A stretch of DNA of 64,000 nucleotides from Chitinophagaceae bacterium (GTDB taxonomy: Bacteria > Bacteroidota > Bacteroidia > Chitinophagales > Chitinophagaceae): positions 1-64,000 of the forward strand of contig CANGNA010000007.1 in NCBI GenBank assembly GCA_947455215.1, in the 5' to 3' direction. The notes beneath the pieces are model-generated. The model was not told the origin of the DNA. It ran no database searches and was given only the letters and a program-made list of their open reading frames with translations. Shown one piece after another: positions 31,802 through 42,320 of this stretch. Both the position numbers and the translations under genes were made by a program. Each line of letters starts with the position of its first letter. The first letter of the stretch is position 1.

Positions 31802-34800
31802 ATGACAACAAAACGTAACTCATTAATAAATAAGGCACTATCAATATTAACTGCACTTGTAGGTCTTACGGCTGTTAGTGCACATGCCCAGGTCATCTGG
31901 TCATCGCCTACAGGTAGTGCATGGCTTACCCAGGCCAACTGGACCGGTGGTGTGGTGCCCGGTGCCACAGCTGTGGCCCAGTTCAATGCCAACCCTACTT
32001 CGGCTACTACAGGCGTAGGTATCCATATGGATACTGCCGGTGGGACATATGCCACAGGAGCTATCTCAGTTTCCTCATCACGTACCAATGCATTGATCAT
32101 CGGTAATAGTTCGCCATCCACTCCGGGTGTGCTTACACTCAATGGGGCTACAGTTGGCGCAAATTCAAATGTCATCCTATCCAACTTTGCTGCCAATGTG
32201 TCAAGGCTTACCTTGCAAAATACCCAGGGATCAGGTGCCAGCACCATGAGCATGAACGTGGGTAGCAGTAGTAAGAACATACTTACCGGTGCGGGTACTA
32301 CCACGGGCATTGGTAACACTATCAATATCACTACAGCTATCAGTGGCTCAGCAGCACTTACTTTTTTGGGTGGCGGCACATGGAATGCAGCTGCCTCAAC
32401 AGGCGTTAATGGTGGCCTGCTGAAGCTGGGTGGCACCAATACTTTTACAGGCAGCATAACTGTAGGCGCTCCCGACGGCACACAGAGCGGCATACTGGAG
32501 CTGGATAGTATTACTGCCATCAGCAACACCCCTGCTAACGATATTACCATCAACAGCAACAGCCAGCTATACCTTGCGGCACCTGCCAGCTCAACATTCA
32601 GTATGGGCAATGTAGTACTGCACCTGAATGGCAATGGCAACAATTACAGTTCCACCGGCAAGGGTGCCCTCATCAACCTCAGCGGGAGCAACTATGTTTG
32701 GGATGGTGCTGTAGACCTGGCCAGCGATGCAGGTATTACTGCCGCGGGTACCTCTACCCTCACAATTACCGGCAACATATCAGGCACGGGTATGCTCACC
32801 AAACAAGGCACCGGCTCCTTGGCACTACAAGGCACAGGCAACAGCTGGACAGGCGGAACTACAATAAGGGCAGGCAGGCTGGCGGTAAGTTCTGGTTCTG
32901 GCTTAAGCGCAGGCCCTCTTACGTTCATTCAAACTTCAGGCAACCTGGTCGTGAGCCTCAGCAATGCTGCCCAAACCATCAGCGAACTCAGTAGCAATAT
33001 AGCAGCAACAAGCACCAATTCGCTGTTTCTCAATGGCACCAGGCTCACTATCAACCAGGCTACAAACACTACATTCGGGGGCAATGCCTCCAACCAAACG
33101 AGCGTGATCAGCGGCACTGGCACTGTAATTAAAACAGGGAGCGGTCGCCTTACGCTTACCAGCTCCGGCAATACCTTTTCCGGTGGTCTTAAAATATCAC
33201 AGGGAGAGATCAGGTTCAATCCTGCATCCGGCACAACAGCAACCAATAGTGCTCCCGATACACTTGACGGTGGTACCCTTAGCACTTCCGGTATAGCGCG
33301 AACTGTCGTGTTCACGTTCGGCACGCTGGCGCTCACGCAAAACTCCACTATCGATCTGGGTACAGACACATTGCACAGTATCAAGTTTGCTGCCAGCAGC
33401 ACCATAGCCTGGACAGCTGGCAAAGTACTCACCATCAACAATTGGAATGGCTCCTGGAATGGCACCACGGGCACTCGCGGGCGTATATACATAGGTACGG
33501 GCACTACCGGCATCACAGCAAGCCAGCTTAGCCAGGTGCGCTTCCGCGATACCAGCGGCTATCTGTTCAACGCCACCATACTCAGCACGGGCGAGATAGT
33601 GCCTGTGGCACCAACCATCACCACCACAGCGCTATCGTATGGCCCGTACTGCAATAATGTGGCCAATTTCATTAGTGTACCGTTCACCTATACAGGTCCA
33701 TTTACTGGTTCCTTCCTGGTGCAGTTGTCAGACAACCTGGGCAATTTCGCAAACAATTTTACGACCAACATTATTGGCTCCGGCAGTACTTCACCAATTA
33801 CGGCCACAATACCGTCCGGCACTACACCGGGCACACAATATCGCATCCGGGTGATCAATGCATCACCCATAAACACCTTTGGCACTAATAGCGGATCTAA
33901 CATCACCGTCGCCGGCGCTACTGCGCTTGCGCCTGTTACCGGTGCATCTGTAGTGGCCACAGGGCTTACCACTAACTGGAGCAGCAGCCCCGGCGGTGGC
34001 ACCTGGAGCAGCGCAAACCCATTCATCGCATCCATAAATAACAGCGGGGTGATCACAGGTATTACACCCGGCACCACTGCCATATCATACACTTACACCA
34101 ATTTCTGCGGTATCAGTACCACTGTTTTCGATACTATTACCGTAGCCAATGTACCGGCGATTACATCAGTTACCCCCAATGTTGCAACACCGGGCAGTAA
34201 CATAGTTATCGCGGGGAACTACCTCGATCCTTCAGCATCGGGCAATATCGTATTGTTCGGCAATATAAAGGGTACTGTGGTCTCAGCAAGTGCCACTTCA
34301 CTGACCGTTACTGTACCTGCAGGAGCACAATACGATCATATATCTGTCACTAGCATAGCCACAGGCTTCACTGCATGGTCGCCTGAAGCGTTCTTGCCCA
34401 CTTATACCAATACCGGGCTAATGACCGACTCCATAAACTTTAAGCCGGTGGTCAATTTCACCACTGGTGCACTACCTATAGGCGTATATACCGGCGACCT
34501 GGACGGCGATGGCAGGGCCGATATGGTAGTGACCAACAGCGGCCCTAATAGTATGTATGTGTACCGCAATACAGGCAGCACGGGCACGGTATCCTCAGCT
34601 ACTTTTGCATCGCCCGTTGTATATGCCACGGGGCTTGGGCCGCATTATGTAAAAATGGCAGACCTTAACGCCGATGGCAAACCAGAGATCATTGTGGCCA
34701 ATACATCGGCCACCAGCTCGTCGATATCAGTATACAGGAACACCTCAACAACAGGCAGCATATCTTTTGCCGGCCGCGTAGATTACAGTATAGGTGGCAC

Positions 34801-37800
34801 CCCGATAGACCTCGGCGTTGCCGACTTTGATATGGATGGCAGACCCGATATTGCTGTCATCAGTCAGAGCACTAACGCGGTCAAGGTATTACGTAACCTG
34901 TCGGCAGATGGCTCTATCAACTCATCATCTTTCGACATACCGTTATCCCTTACCACCGGTGCTGTGCCGTATAAGATATACGTAGGCGATCTGGACAATG
35001 ACAATAAAGCCGAGATAGCCGTAACCAACTATAACAGTAATAGTATATCTGTATACCACAATGCTTCCGGTATGGCGTCTCTGGCTTTCAGCTCTGCTAT
35101 AACCATCAGCACGGGTACGGCACCTACAGGTATAGCCGGTGGCGATATAGATGGCGACGGCAGCACCGACCTGGTAACCACCAATACCGGCTCCCAGAAT
35201 ATATCTGTAATAAGGAATACCAACACCGTAAGCGGCGCATTATCTTTTGCTGCTAGCTCTACGTTTGCCACTAATATAGTGCCGGAAGATTTGGCGCTGG
35301 CGGATGCAAATGGTGATGGCAAGACCGATATAGCAGTAGGTAATTACAGCTCTGCCAATGTATCTGTATTCCGCAATACAGCTACTCCGGGTAGCATTAC
35401 TGCGGCATCTTTAGCGCCTAAGGCAGACATACCTACCGGTACCAATCCTGCAGGTATGGCCTGGACGGATATTGATAACGATGGCAAACCCGACCTGGTA
35501 ATTGTCAGCGGCAACTCATCTTATGTAAGCGTCATCCGCAACTACCCGCTGCCGCCTGTAGGTACTTTATCCGGTAATGATTCAGCCTGTGCCGGTAGCC
35601 CGGTAACGCTCACTGCATCGGTGCCGGGGGGCTACTGGCAAAGCACCAACACCGCCATCGCTACTGTTAGCAATACGGGTGTGGTATATCCAATAACTGC
35701 CGGGGTAGATACCATATTGTATTATACTGTAGCCCAGGGCGATACCAATTTTGCCCGCCACGTGGTGACCACTGGCGTATTGGTGAATGTGGGTGCCATA
35801 ACAGCCGGCACCACCAATATATGCGCAGGTGCATCGGCTCAGTTTAGCAATACAGTAAGCGGTGGCAACTGGAGCAGCAGCAATGCAGCTGTGGCCACGG
35901 TAGATAATACAGGCTTTGTTACCGGTATTGCCACGGGAAATGCCCGCATCAGCTACACGTATACTTCGTTCTGCGGCATTTCTTTCGATACGCTTACTAT
36001 ACATGTGGCGCCAGGCACCGGCTATGTTATCGGTCAGATATCAGGCCCCAACGCTGTTTGTGCAGGTTCTGCTGTAGCACTTACCGATACATCTGCAGGT
36101 GGCACATGGTCTGTAAGTAATGTAGAGCTGGCTACGGTGAACAGTGCAGGTAGTGTGCAGGGGCTTGCCCAGGGCATGGCCACCGTTACCTATGCCATCA
36201 ATACTGTTTGCGGGGTTTACCAGGCAGTACATGCAGTAAACATAGATACACTGCCCGATGCCAGCATACTCATCGGCCCTGCCAACCTGTGTGCAGGTGT
36301 GCCGGCAACATACACCTCCTCTGCCGGTACAGGTGGTGTCTGGAGTACAACTACCGGCAATGCTACCATAACAGCCACAACAGGTATTGCCACCGGCATT
36401 ACTGCTGGTCTCGATACCGTACAATATAATATCACCAACGCCTGTGGCAGTGCTTCCGGCAGTAAAGATGTGGTAATAACGGCCCAGCCTGATGCCGGTA
36501 CGCTCATAGGCCCATCGCACGTATGTAAACTGGATACTATTCTGCTGACCGCCACCATACCGGGTGGTACCTGGAGTGCCAGCAATGGTTTTGCCACGTC
36601 GCTGGGTAATGGCAGGATAAGGGGCGTAGCCCAGGGTGCCGATACCATCAGGTATATTATTGGCAACTCCTGCGGCATGGATACTGCCACACTGGTGGTA
36701 AGCGTGCTGATATCACCATCGGCAGGCGTAATAAACGGATCGACTGTTACGTTGTGCATGGGTAGCGTTTATACTTTTACCGATACCACATCGGGCGGAG
36801 TGTGGAGCAGTAGTAGCAGCAATGCTACCGTTTCGGGTGGCATAGTAACTCCGGTAGCTGCCGGAACAGATACCATAAAGTACACTGTGACCAATGCATG
36901 TGGTACCGCTACAGCCATCAAGAAGGTAACGATATACAATATTACCCCTGTAGATACTATTGCCGGACCGGCTACTGTATGCACCGGTGCCCGGATAACC
37001 CTTACCAATGCTACCACCGGCGGCTTATGGACCAAGACCAATAACAATGTATCGCTTACTGCTGCTGGTGTTGTAACGGGCGTGTCGGCTGGTGTAGATA
37101 CGATAATATATACCCCTGCCGGCAATTGCCCGATGACCGCCACTAAAGAGATAACAGTATTCAAATCACCCTTCACGGGTACCATCACAGGTGCATCTAC
37201 AGTGTGCGTGGGCGATACTATATTGTTGAGGGACACTGTTACCGGTGGCACCTGGAGCGGCACCAATGGCAATACTGCCGTTATAGATAGTTTTGTAGCG
37301 GGCGTTAAGGCGGGTATAGATACGGTAAGGTACACCATTGCCACAGCTCAGTGCGGCACTACATCGGCTATTAAAAAGATAACGGTGAACCCGCAGCCTT
37401 ACGCTAAGCCAATTACAGGTACATCTGTACTTGCTGTTGGTGCTACGGTGCAGTTGCAGGATTCCACAAGCGGCGGCACATGGAGTATAAAAGGCGCTAA
37501 TGCACTCATTACTTCATCCGGCAAGCTGGGCGGCCTGCTCGAAGGACAGGATACGGTCAGGTACACAGTTACCAATTCGTGCGGCAGCTATTCGGCCATA
37601 TATCCCATTACCATTGTGCCTGCAGGCACATCGGGCAGCATTACAGCTATCGAGCTATATCCTAACCCTACTTCGGGTAGCTTTACACTCAGGCTGGTAT
37701 CTACTGCTGATAAACTGGTACATGTACTGATCGCCGGCGCCGATTTTAAAATGATCTCACTATCCGATGTCAATACCAATAAGGATACTACGTTTACCCT

Positions 37801-37882
37801 TGATCTGCCGGACGGGGTGTACTTCCTGTCGGTACTGGGCGATAAAGGCTGGTTCACTACAAGGTTTGTAGTGGTGAAATAA
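31802..37882 (+). CDS. giant T9SS type A adhesin-like protein
   Basis: A 2026-residue surface protein with a mosaic architecture. Signal peptide 1-29 (ends AHAQV); residues 30-600 are a beta-helix-like region with autotransporter-associated strand repeats (ISGTGTVIKTGSGRLTLTSS and a similar repeat before it). An Ig-like repeat near 730 (GGGTWSSANPF) and an IPT/TIG domain (about 785-870, SVTPNVATPGSNIVIAGN) follow. Then come seven FG-GAP/VCBS-type blocks with DxDxDG calcium loops (about 880-1240; GDLDGDGRADMVV, MADLNADGKPEII). Nine further Ig-like repeats with a GG-x-W-S signature run to about 1940, and the end (IELYPNPTSGSFTLRL) is a type A sorting domain. It is likely an adhesin or surface scaffold; no enzyme domain is visible. 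It is long and repetitive, so assembly or copy-number variation is possible. Confidence 0.9.
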   Translation: MTTKRNSLINKALSILTALVGLTAVSAHAQVIWSSPTGSAWLTQANWTGGVVPGATAVAQFNANPTSATTGVGIHMDTAGGTYATGAISVSSSRTNALIIGNSSPSTPGVLTLNGATVGANSNVILSNFAANVSRLTLQNTQGSGASTMSMNVGSSSKNILTGAGTTTGIGNTINITTAISGSAALTFLGGGTWNAAASTGVNGGLLKLGGTNTFTGSITVGAPDGTQSGILELDSITAISNTPANDITINSNSQLYLAAPASSTFSMGNVVLHLNGNGNNYSSTGKGALINLSGSNYVWDGAVDLASDAGITAAGTSTLTITGNISGTGMLTKQGTGSLALQGTGNSWTGGTTIRAGRLAVSSGSGLSAGPLTFIQTSGNLVVSLSNAAQTISELSSNIAATSTNSLFLNGTRLTINQATNTTFGGNASNQTSVISGTGTVIKTGSGRLTLTSSGNTFSGGLKISQGEIRFNPASGTTATNSAPDTLDGGTLSTSGIARTVVFTFGTLALTQNSTIDLGTDTLHSIKFAASSTIAWTAGKVLTINNWNGSWNGTTGTRGRIYIGTGTTGITASQLSQVRFRDTSGYLFNATILSTGEIVPVAPTITTTALSYGPYCNNVANFISVPFTYTGPFTGSFLVQLSDNLGNFANNFTTNIIGSGSTSPITATIPSGTTPGTQYRIRVINASPINTFGTNSGSNITVAGATALAPVTGASVVATGLTTNWSSSPGGGTWSSANPFIASINNSGVITGITPGTTAISYTYTNFCGISTTVFDTITVANVPAITSVTPNVATPGSNIVIAGNYLDPSASGNIVLFGNIKGTVVSASATSLTVTVPAGAQYDHISVTSIATGFTAWSPEAFLPTYTNTGLMTDSINFKPVVNFTTGALPIGVYTGDLDGDGRADMVVTNSGPNSMYVYRNTGSTGTVSSATFASPVVYATGLGPHYVKMADLNADGKPEIIVANTSATSSSISVYRNTSTTGSISFAGRVDYSIGGTPIDLGVADFDMDGRPDIAVISQSTNAVKVLRNLSADGSINSSSFDIPLSLTTGAVPYKIYVGDLDNDNKAEIAVTNYNSNSISVYHNASGMASLAFSSAITISTGTAPTGIAGGDIDGDGSTDLVTTNTGSQNISVIRNTNTVSGALSFAASSTFATNIVPEDLALADANGDGKTDIAVGNYSSANVSVFRNTATPGSITAASLAPKADIPTGTNPAGMAWTDIDNDGKPDLVIVSGNSSYVSVIRNYPLPPVGTLSGNDSACAGSPVTLTASVPGGYWQSTNTAIATVSNTGVVYPITAGVDTILYYTVAQGDTNFARHVVTTGVLVNVGAITAGTTNICAGASAQFSNTVSGGNWSSSNAAVATVDNTGFVTGIATGNARISYTYTSFCGISFDTLTIHVAPGTGYVIGQISGPNAVCAGSAVALTDTSAGGTWSVSNVELATVNSAGSVQGLAQGMATVTYAINTVCGVYQAVHAVNIDTLPDASILIGPANLCAGVPATYTSSAGTGGVWSTTTGNATITATTGIATGITAGLDTVQYNITNACGSASGSKDVVITAQPDAGTLIGPSHVCKLDTILLTATIPGGTWSASNGFATSLGNGRIRGVAQGADTIRYIIGNSCGMDTATLVVSVLISPSAGVINGSTVTLCMGSVYTFTDTTSGGVWSSSSSNATVSGGIVTPVAAGTDTIKYTVTNACGTATAIKKVTIYNITPVDTIAGPATVCTGARITLTNATTGGLWTKTNNNVSLTAAGVVTGVSAGVDTIIYTPAGNCPMTATKEITVFKSPFTGTITGASTVCVGDTILLRDTVTGGTWSGTNGNTAVIDSFVAGVKAGIDTVRYTIATAQCGTTSAIKKITVNPQPYAKPITGTSVLAVGATVQLQDSTSGGTWSIKGANALITSSGKLGGLLEGQDTVRYTVTNSCGSYSAIYPITIVPAGTSGSITAIELYPNPTSGSFTLRLVSTADKLVHVLIAGADFKMISLSDVNTNKDTTFTLDLPDGVYFLSVLGDKGWFTTRFVVVK

Positions 37883-37896
37883 GTGATGTAATAACA

Positions 37897-38352
37897 CTAC
37901 GGCCTTATGATGATGTCCTGTGTGGTGATGTGGTTGCTGGCGTTACCGGCCCTGTCGGTAATATACATTTCGAAATGTGTGGTGTCGCCATGCACCATAT
38001 GCATAGAGTCTGCACGGGGAGTAAGCGGCGGCTGTAACAGCAATACGGCACCAGTACCGGTAAGGCCCTTCTTCGGGTCCTCCAGGCTGGGTACTATATA
38101 CGGAAATTCATACTGCACATAGCCTGTGTCGTAGCGCAGATCCTTTACAAACACGGCAGAGGTGCTGGAATTGCCCAGGTCAGCATCGCCATCGGCATAG
38201 TTGAAGACAATATAGGCGGTGTCCAGGTTTACCTTTACAGAGTCTGGCCCTGCTTCTACAAGGCTGATCTGTGGTATCTTTGACATGTTATTCTTCTCGC
38301 AAGCTGCAAGGAGCAAACAACCAGATACTATAAGGGCAGACCGCAATTTCAT
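37897..38352 (-). CDS. hypothetical lipoprotein
   Basis: The 151-residue product has a lipobox (LLLAAC, Cys18) and a small beta-rich domain (residues 40-150) with an EMYITDRAGNASN segment, resembling an Ig-like or cadherin-like fold. Function unknown. It converges on the giant adhesin gene (14 bases between stops) and is divergent from the LuxE-like gene, with only 18 bases between the two starts. Confidence 0.7.
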   Translation of the reverse strand: MKLRSALIVSGCLLLAACEKNNMSKIPQISLVEAGPDSVKVNLDTAYIVFNYADGDADLGNSSTSAVFVKDLRYDTGYVQYEFPYIVPSLEDPKKGLTGTGAVLLLQPPLTPRADSMHMVHGDTTHFEMYITDRAGNASNHITTQDIIIRP

Positions 38353-38370
38353 AGATTAAAGTTAAACAAA

Positions 38371-39366
38371 GTGAGTAATATCAGCTCGTTAATAAATCCC
38401 GAAAATATAATACGTGTTACCGGCAATGCATTTGATGCAACAGCATTGGAGCTGTTTCGCTACCAGCATGCCCACAACGATATTTACCGGCAATATTGCG
38501 ACGCTTTGCATATTAACGCCGAGCATATAGGTTCTATTACACAGATCCCCTTCCTGCCCATATCTTTCTTTAAAAGCCACAGGGTGCAAACCGGCAGCTG
38601 GACAGATGCAGAACTACTGTTCGAGAGCAGTGGTACCACCGGCGAAGTGACGTCTAAGCATTATGTAAAAGAGGCTGATATCTACCGCAGCTCGTTGATG
38701 CATGGCTTTACGCTGCAATATGGCAGCCCCACAGACTATGTTATCCTGGCGCTGCTGCCATCTTACCTGGAGCGTAAGAACGCATCGCTGGTGTATATGG
38801 CCAAAGAATTGATGCAGGCCAGCGGAAACCCCGAGAATGGCTTTTACATCAACGAATGGGAGATCCTGCGCGATAAGCTGGCACAACTGACCACCCAAAA
38901 CCAGAAGGTGATACTGCTGGGTGTGACGTTCGCCCTGCTCGACTTTGCCGAGGCGTACCCCATGCCCCTGCACAACACCATAGTAATGGAAACAGGTGGC
39001 ATGAAGGGCCGCCGAAAAGAGATGACCCGCACAGAAATGCACGACTACCTGCAACAACAATGGCAGCTGCAGGCCATCCATTCTGAATATGGGATGACGG
39101 AACTACTATCGCAGGGGTATGCTAAGGAACGGGGCATCTACACACCGACCAATACCATGAAGGTGCTGGTGCGGGACATTAACGACCCGCTCGATGTAAG
39201 CCTCTCCGGTAGCGGGTGCATCAACATCATAGACCTCGCCAATATCTATTCGTGCACCTTTATAGCCACCGAAGACATAGGCATTGTTCACCCCGATGGT
39301 AGTTTTGAGATACTGGGCCGCATGGACCACAGCGCACTACGCGGCTGCAGCCTGATGACCGTATAA
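38371..39366 (+). CDS. LuxE-like acyl-activating protein
   Basis: The 331-residue product resembles the LuxE/acyl-protein synthetase family, which adenylates a fatty acid: IPFLPISFFKSHRVQTG, the nucleotide motif FESSGTTGEV (residues 85-94) and HSEYGMTELLSQGY (about 238-251). The long C-terminal AMP-binding subdomain is short. No luciferase genes are nearby; such stand-alone members occur in Bacteroidota near lipid or surface-polymer genes, and the substrate is unknown. The start is GTG at 38371. Confidence 0.78.
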   Translation: MSNISSLINPENIIRVTGNAFDATALELFRYQHAHNDIYRQYCDALHINAEHIGSITQIPFLPISFFKSHRVQTGSWTDAELLFESSGTTGEVTSKHYVKEADIYRSSLMHGFTLQYGSPTDYVILALLPSYLERKNASLVYMAKELMQASGNPENGFYINEWEILRDKLAQLTTQNQKVILLGVTFALLDFAEAYPMPLHNTIVMETGGMKGRRKEMTRTEMHDYLQQQWQLQAIHSEYGMTELLSQGYAKERGIYTPTNTMKVLVRDINDPLDVSLSGSGCINIIDLANIYSCTFIATEDIGIVHPDGSFEILGRMDHSALRGCSLMTV

Positions 39367-39373
39367 GACAAAT

Positions 39374-39403
39374 AATGGTGGCCAGGGTATGGCCACCATT
39401 ACT
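39374..39403. terminator. bidirectional terminator between the LuxE-like gene and parE
   Basis: AATGGTGGCCA / TGGCCACCATT arms around a GGGTA loop, in the gap between two convergent genes. Confidence 0.75.
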
Positions 39404-39434
39404 ACAAACTTTTAGTCTTTCACTTGTACCTACT

Positions 39435-41339
39435 TTACGCTTCTGCTCCTATTTCAACACCCAGCTCTTCGGCAAGGTCTTTTTCTACGCGGAGGTTGTC
39501 TATGATAAATACCTGGCGGGCAGGGGTATTCTTGCCCATAAAGTATTCCAGCAGCTTTTGTATCTGTGTGTCCTGGCTCAGCAGCACGGGGTCTTTGCGC
39601 ATATCGTCGCCAATAAAGCGGGCAAACTCCTCGGGGCTTATTTCACCCAGGCCTTTGAATCGGGTTATTTCGGCCTTGCTGCCTATCTCGTGTATGGCGC
39701 GCTGGCGCTCTTCGTCGTTGTAACAATATATGGTCTTCTGCTTGTTGCGCACACGGAAGAGCGGCGTTTGCAGGATGTATATATGGTTGTTACGCACCAG
39801 GTCGGGGAAGAACTGGAGGAAGAACGTCATGATGAGCAGGCGGATGTGCATGCCGTCTACGTCGGCATCGGTGGCTATAACTATGTTGTTGTAGCGCAGC
39901 CCGTCCAGGCCATCTTCTATGTTCAGCGCGTGCTGCAGCAGGTTGAACTCTTCGTTCTCGTATACTATCTTCTTGGTAAGGCCATAGCAGTTGAGCGGCT
40001 TACCACGCAGACTGAACACCGCCTGTGTCTCCACATCGCGGCTCTTGGTGATGCTACCACTCGCACTATCACCCTCGGTAATGAAGATGGTGCTGTCCTG
40101 CTGCTTCAGTATATACTCTTCCTTGGTCTTTGCCGGTGGTTCATCGTTAAAGTGTACCCGGCAATCGCGCAGCTTTTTATTGTGCAGGTTGGCCTTCTTG
40201 GCCCTTTCGTTGGCCAGCTTACGTATGCCAGAAAGTTCCTTGCGCTCGCGCTCGCTCTGCTCTATACGCTTCTTCAGCGCATCGGCAGTGGCGGGGTTCT
40301 TGTGCAGAAAGTCGTCGAGCTGCTTACCCAGAAAGTCGGTAATGAATGCCTTCATAGACTGCCCGCCCTCAGATACGTACTGCGAGCCCAGCTTGGTCTT
40401 GGTCTGGCTTTCGAACACCGGCTCCTGCACCCTTACAGACACCGCAGCACAGATACTCTGGCGCACGTCGGCAGCGTCGTAGTCTTTCTTAAAGAACTCG
40501 CGCACGGCCTTTACATATGCCTCGCGGAAGGCAGCCTGGTGCGTACCACCCTGCGTGGTATGCTGGCCGTTAACGAACGAATAGATGTCCTCGCCATAAT
40601 CTCCGTTGTGGGTAACCGCCACCTCTATATCCTCCCCTTTCAGGTGGATGATAGGATAACGCAGCGACTCCGGATTGGTACGGCGCGTCAACAGATCTAA
40701 CAGGCCGTTCTTGGAAATATAGTTGCGGCCGTTGAAGTTGAACTGCAGCCCCGCATTCAGGAAGCAATAGTTCCATACCTGGTTCTCCAGGTACTCATGC
40801 AGGAAGTGGTAATTGCGGAACACCGTCTCATCGGGGCGGAAGGTGACCATAGTACCATTGGCCATGGTAGTATCGGTTTCCTTATGTTCCTTGGTCAGTA
40901 CCCCCTGTTCGAACTCGGCAACCTTGGTGCGACCATCGCGGAAAGAAGCTACCTTGAAATATTTACTGAGTGCGTTTACCGCCTTGGTACCCACACCGTT
41001 AAGACCTACTGATTTCTGGAAGGCTTTACTGTCGTATTTGGCACCGGTGTTGATCTTGCTCACCACATCTACCACCTTGCCCAGGGGTATACCACGGCCA
41101 TAGTCGCGCACCGACACCTCGCCTTCCTGCACCTTCAGCTCTATGCGCTTGCCCTGCCCCATGGCAAATTCGTCGATGCAGTTATCTACCACCTCCTTTA
41201 CCAATACATAGATACCATCATCCACACTGCTGCCATCGCCCAGCTTGCCTATATACATGCCGGGGCGCAGCCTGATATGCTCCCTCCAGTCGAGCGACCG
41301 GATACTATCTTCGTTATATTGATTCTGTACTTCTGCCAT
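39435..41339 (-). CDS. parE: DNA topoisomerase IV subunit B
   Basis: ATPase subunit of the type IIA topoisomerase that decatenates replicated chromosomes. The 634-residue product has the GHKL ATPase start [24 protein letters not shown] (Asn/Asp metal site), [23 protein letters not shown], the Toprim EGDSASGS motif and the [12 protein letters not shown] loop. It lacks the long insertion of GyrB and fits the Bacteroidota ParE type. The partner parC is not in the window. No clear TAnnTTTG was found in front of it. Confidence 0.9.
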   Translation of the reverse strand: MAEVQNQYNEDSIRSLDWREHIRLRPGMYIGKLGDGSSVDDGIYVLVKEVVDNCIDEFAMGQGKRIELKVQEGEVSVRDYGRGIPLGKVVDVVSKINTGAKYDSKAFQKSVGLNGVGTKAVNALSKYFKVASFRDGRTKVAEFEQGVLTKEHKETDTTMANGTMVTFRPDETVFRNYHFLHEYLENQVWNYCFLNAGLQFNFNGRNYISKNGLLDLLTRRTNPESLRYPIIHLKGEDIEVAVTHNGDYGEDIYSFVNGQHTTQGGTHQAAFREAYVKAVREFFKKDYDAADVRQSICAAVSVRVQEPVFESQTKTKLGSQYVSEGGQSMKAFITDFLGKQLDDFLHKNPATADALKKRIEQSERERKELSGIRKLANERAKKANLHNKKLRDCRVHFNDEPPAKTKEEYILKQQDSTIFITEGDSASGSITKSRDVETQAVFSLRGKPLNCYGLTKKIVYENEEFNLLQHALNIEDGLDGLRYNNIVIATDADVDGMHIRLLIMTFFLQFFPDLVRNNHIYILQTPLFRVRNKQKTIYCYNDEERQRAIHEIGSKAEITRFKGLGEISPEEFARFIGDDMRKDPVLLSQDTQIQKLLEYFMGKNTPARQVFIIDNLRVEKDLAEELGVEIGAEA

Positions 41340-41760
41340 TTAACTATCTTAAAAACAAGTTGCAATTTAATGCAAATGCGGGTATGCAATACATGTGTTT
41401 ATGCACATATGAACGGGTGTGCTGTGGCTGACCGATCTGGTGGCAAAATGCTATTTCTGCCGATAAAATATTTTTTGATAGTTGCCGGCAATTCTTGTTG
41501 AGGTAAACTTTGTAAGAGACTGTATTGTAGCACAGGTATAAATACCTTTAATATGGGCATTTCTGCCGATGTGGCAATTTTGCCGTGGCATTTCGGCCGG
41601 TTTTCTGCTGGTGATAGCATCATAGTTGATAGAGGTTTTAGCACCCAAAAACTGCTTTTGGGCGGTGCAAAGATACGTTTTGGAAGGGGCTGTTTCCAAA
41701 AAAATGTTATACACATTTGCAACGGCTGGATCTCCCACTTTTAGCCGATTGCACTTTACT

Positions 41761-41824
41761 GTCCAGCCCGATACCGGCGAGTCCTCGCTACGCACAAAGC
41801 CAGGCGGAGAGACTCCCCGGGGAC
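41761..41824. repeat. family B repeat, copy 1
   Basis: Contains GATACCGGCGAGTCCTCGCT, CGCACAAAGC, GCGGAGAGACTCCCCGGGGAC. The GAGTCCTCG and GGGGAGTCTC words on the two strands can form a hairpin. The same order occurs at 41941, 45913 and, inverted, at 45831. Confidence 0.75.
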
Positions 41825-41940
41825 GGAACCTTACTCACAAAGGCAAAAGTCAAGTAGTTGTGTTTTCCTTGACTTAATTATAATAAGATTTCGTCTTACA
41901 CTGCACATTATGATTTTTCACAGCATTCGCCCTTTACTAC

Positions 41941-42002
41941 CCAGCCCTATACCGGCGAGTCCTCGCTACGCACAAAGCCACGCGGAGAGACTCCCCAGGG
42001 AC
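41941..42002. repeat. family B repeat, copy 2
   Basis: Same landmarks as copy 1 in the same orientation, 117 bases downstream of it, preceded by a similar CTTTACT(A/G)(C/T)CCAGCCC lead-in. Confidence 0.75.
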
Positions 42003-42026
42003 AAAAGGCGTTCGGGACCAGCTGTT

Positions 42027-42193
42027 CCTCAGGGTGACACTACGTGATATTGATGCTTAGCGCTCCGTGTCCGTGCCGCCCTTCGATAAACTCAGGGTGA
42101 CACTATGTAAGAACACAAAACGGATACTACTCAGGGTGACACTATGTGAGAACATAAATCGGATACGACCGAGTGTAACACTCTGTAAATATG
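42027..42193. repeat. AGGGTGACACTAT repeats
   Basis: Four related units: AGGGTGACACTACGTGA (42030), AGGGTGACACTATGTAAGA (42094), AGGGTGACACTATGTGAGA (42133) and GAGTGTAACACTCTGTAA (42170). Single copies of the same word occur at 11366 and 19605. Confidence 0.65.
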
Positions 42194-42260
42194 ACGGATC
42201 TCCGGAATGAAGGGATTACACATCTATACTACAGACTTATGATGGCGTGAACAACTCCCA

Positions 42261-42295
42261 ATAAAAAAACTGCCGCTCCATACGGAAGCGGCAGT
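42261..42295 (-). terminator. terminator of the S46 peptidase gene
   Basis: ACTGCCGCT / AGCGGCAGT arms around an 8-base loop; on the minus strand the hairpin is followed by a run of eight Ts. Confidence 0.85.
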
Positions 42296-42320
42296 CGTTG
42301 TATTTTATCTTGATAATGAA

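Larger units (their letters stand above)
41340..42320. other. 981-base non-coding stretch with repeats
   Basis: No gene supported; the short open frames here lack family features and start/stop logic. Contents: two direct copies of repeat family B (41761-41824 and 41941-42002), four copies of an AGGGTGACACTATGT-type unit (42027-42190), and the S46 terminator (42261-42295). Bases 41340-41750 form an AT-rich leader in front of parE with GCAAAG and GCCGATGTGGCA-like words but no feature I can name. Confidence 0.6.

Noticed and set aside
38371-39366. Part of a lux (bioluminescence) operon
   Set aside because: No luxA, luxB, luxC or luxD-like gene is nearby; the LuxE-like fold is used for other acyl transfers in this phylum.
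39375-40700. 441-residue open frame antisense to parE
   Set aside because: Reverse-strand shadow: parE motifs are complete on the other strand and the frame has no recognisable domain.
41399-41795. Short open frames in the region before parE
   Set aside because: Overlap each other on both strands, begin without a promoter and have no family features; likely chance.
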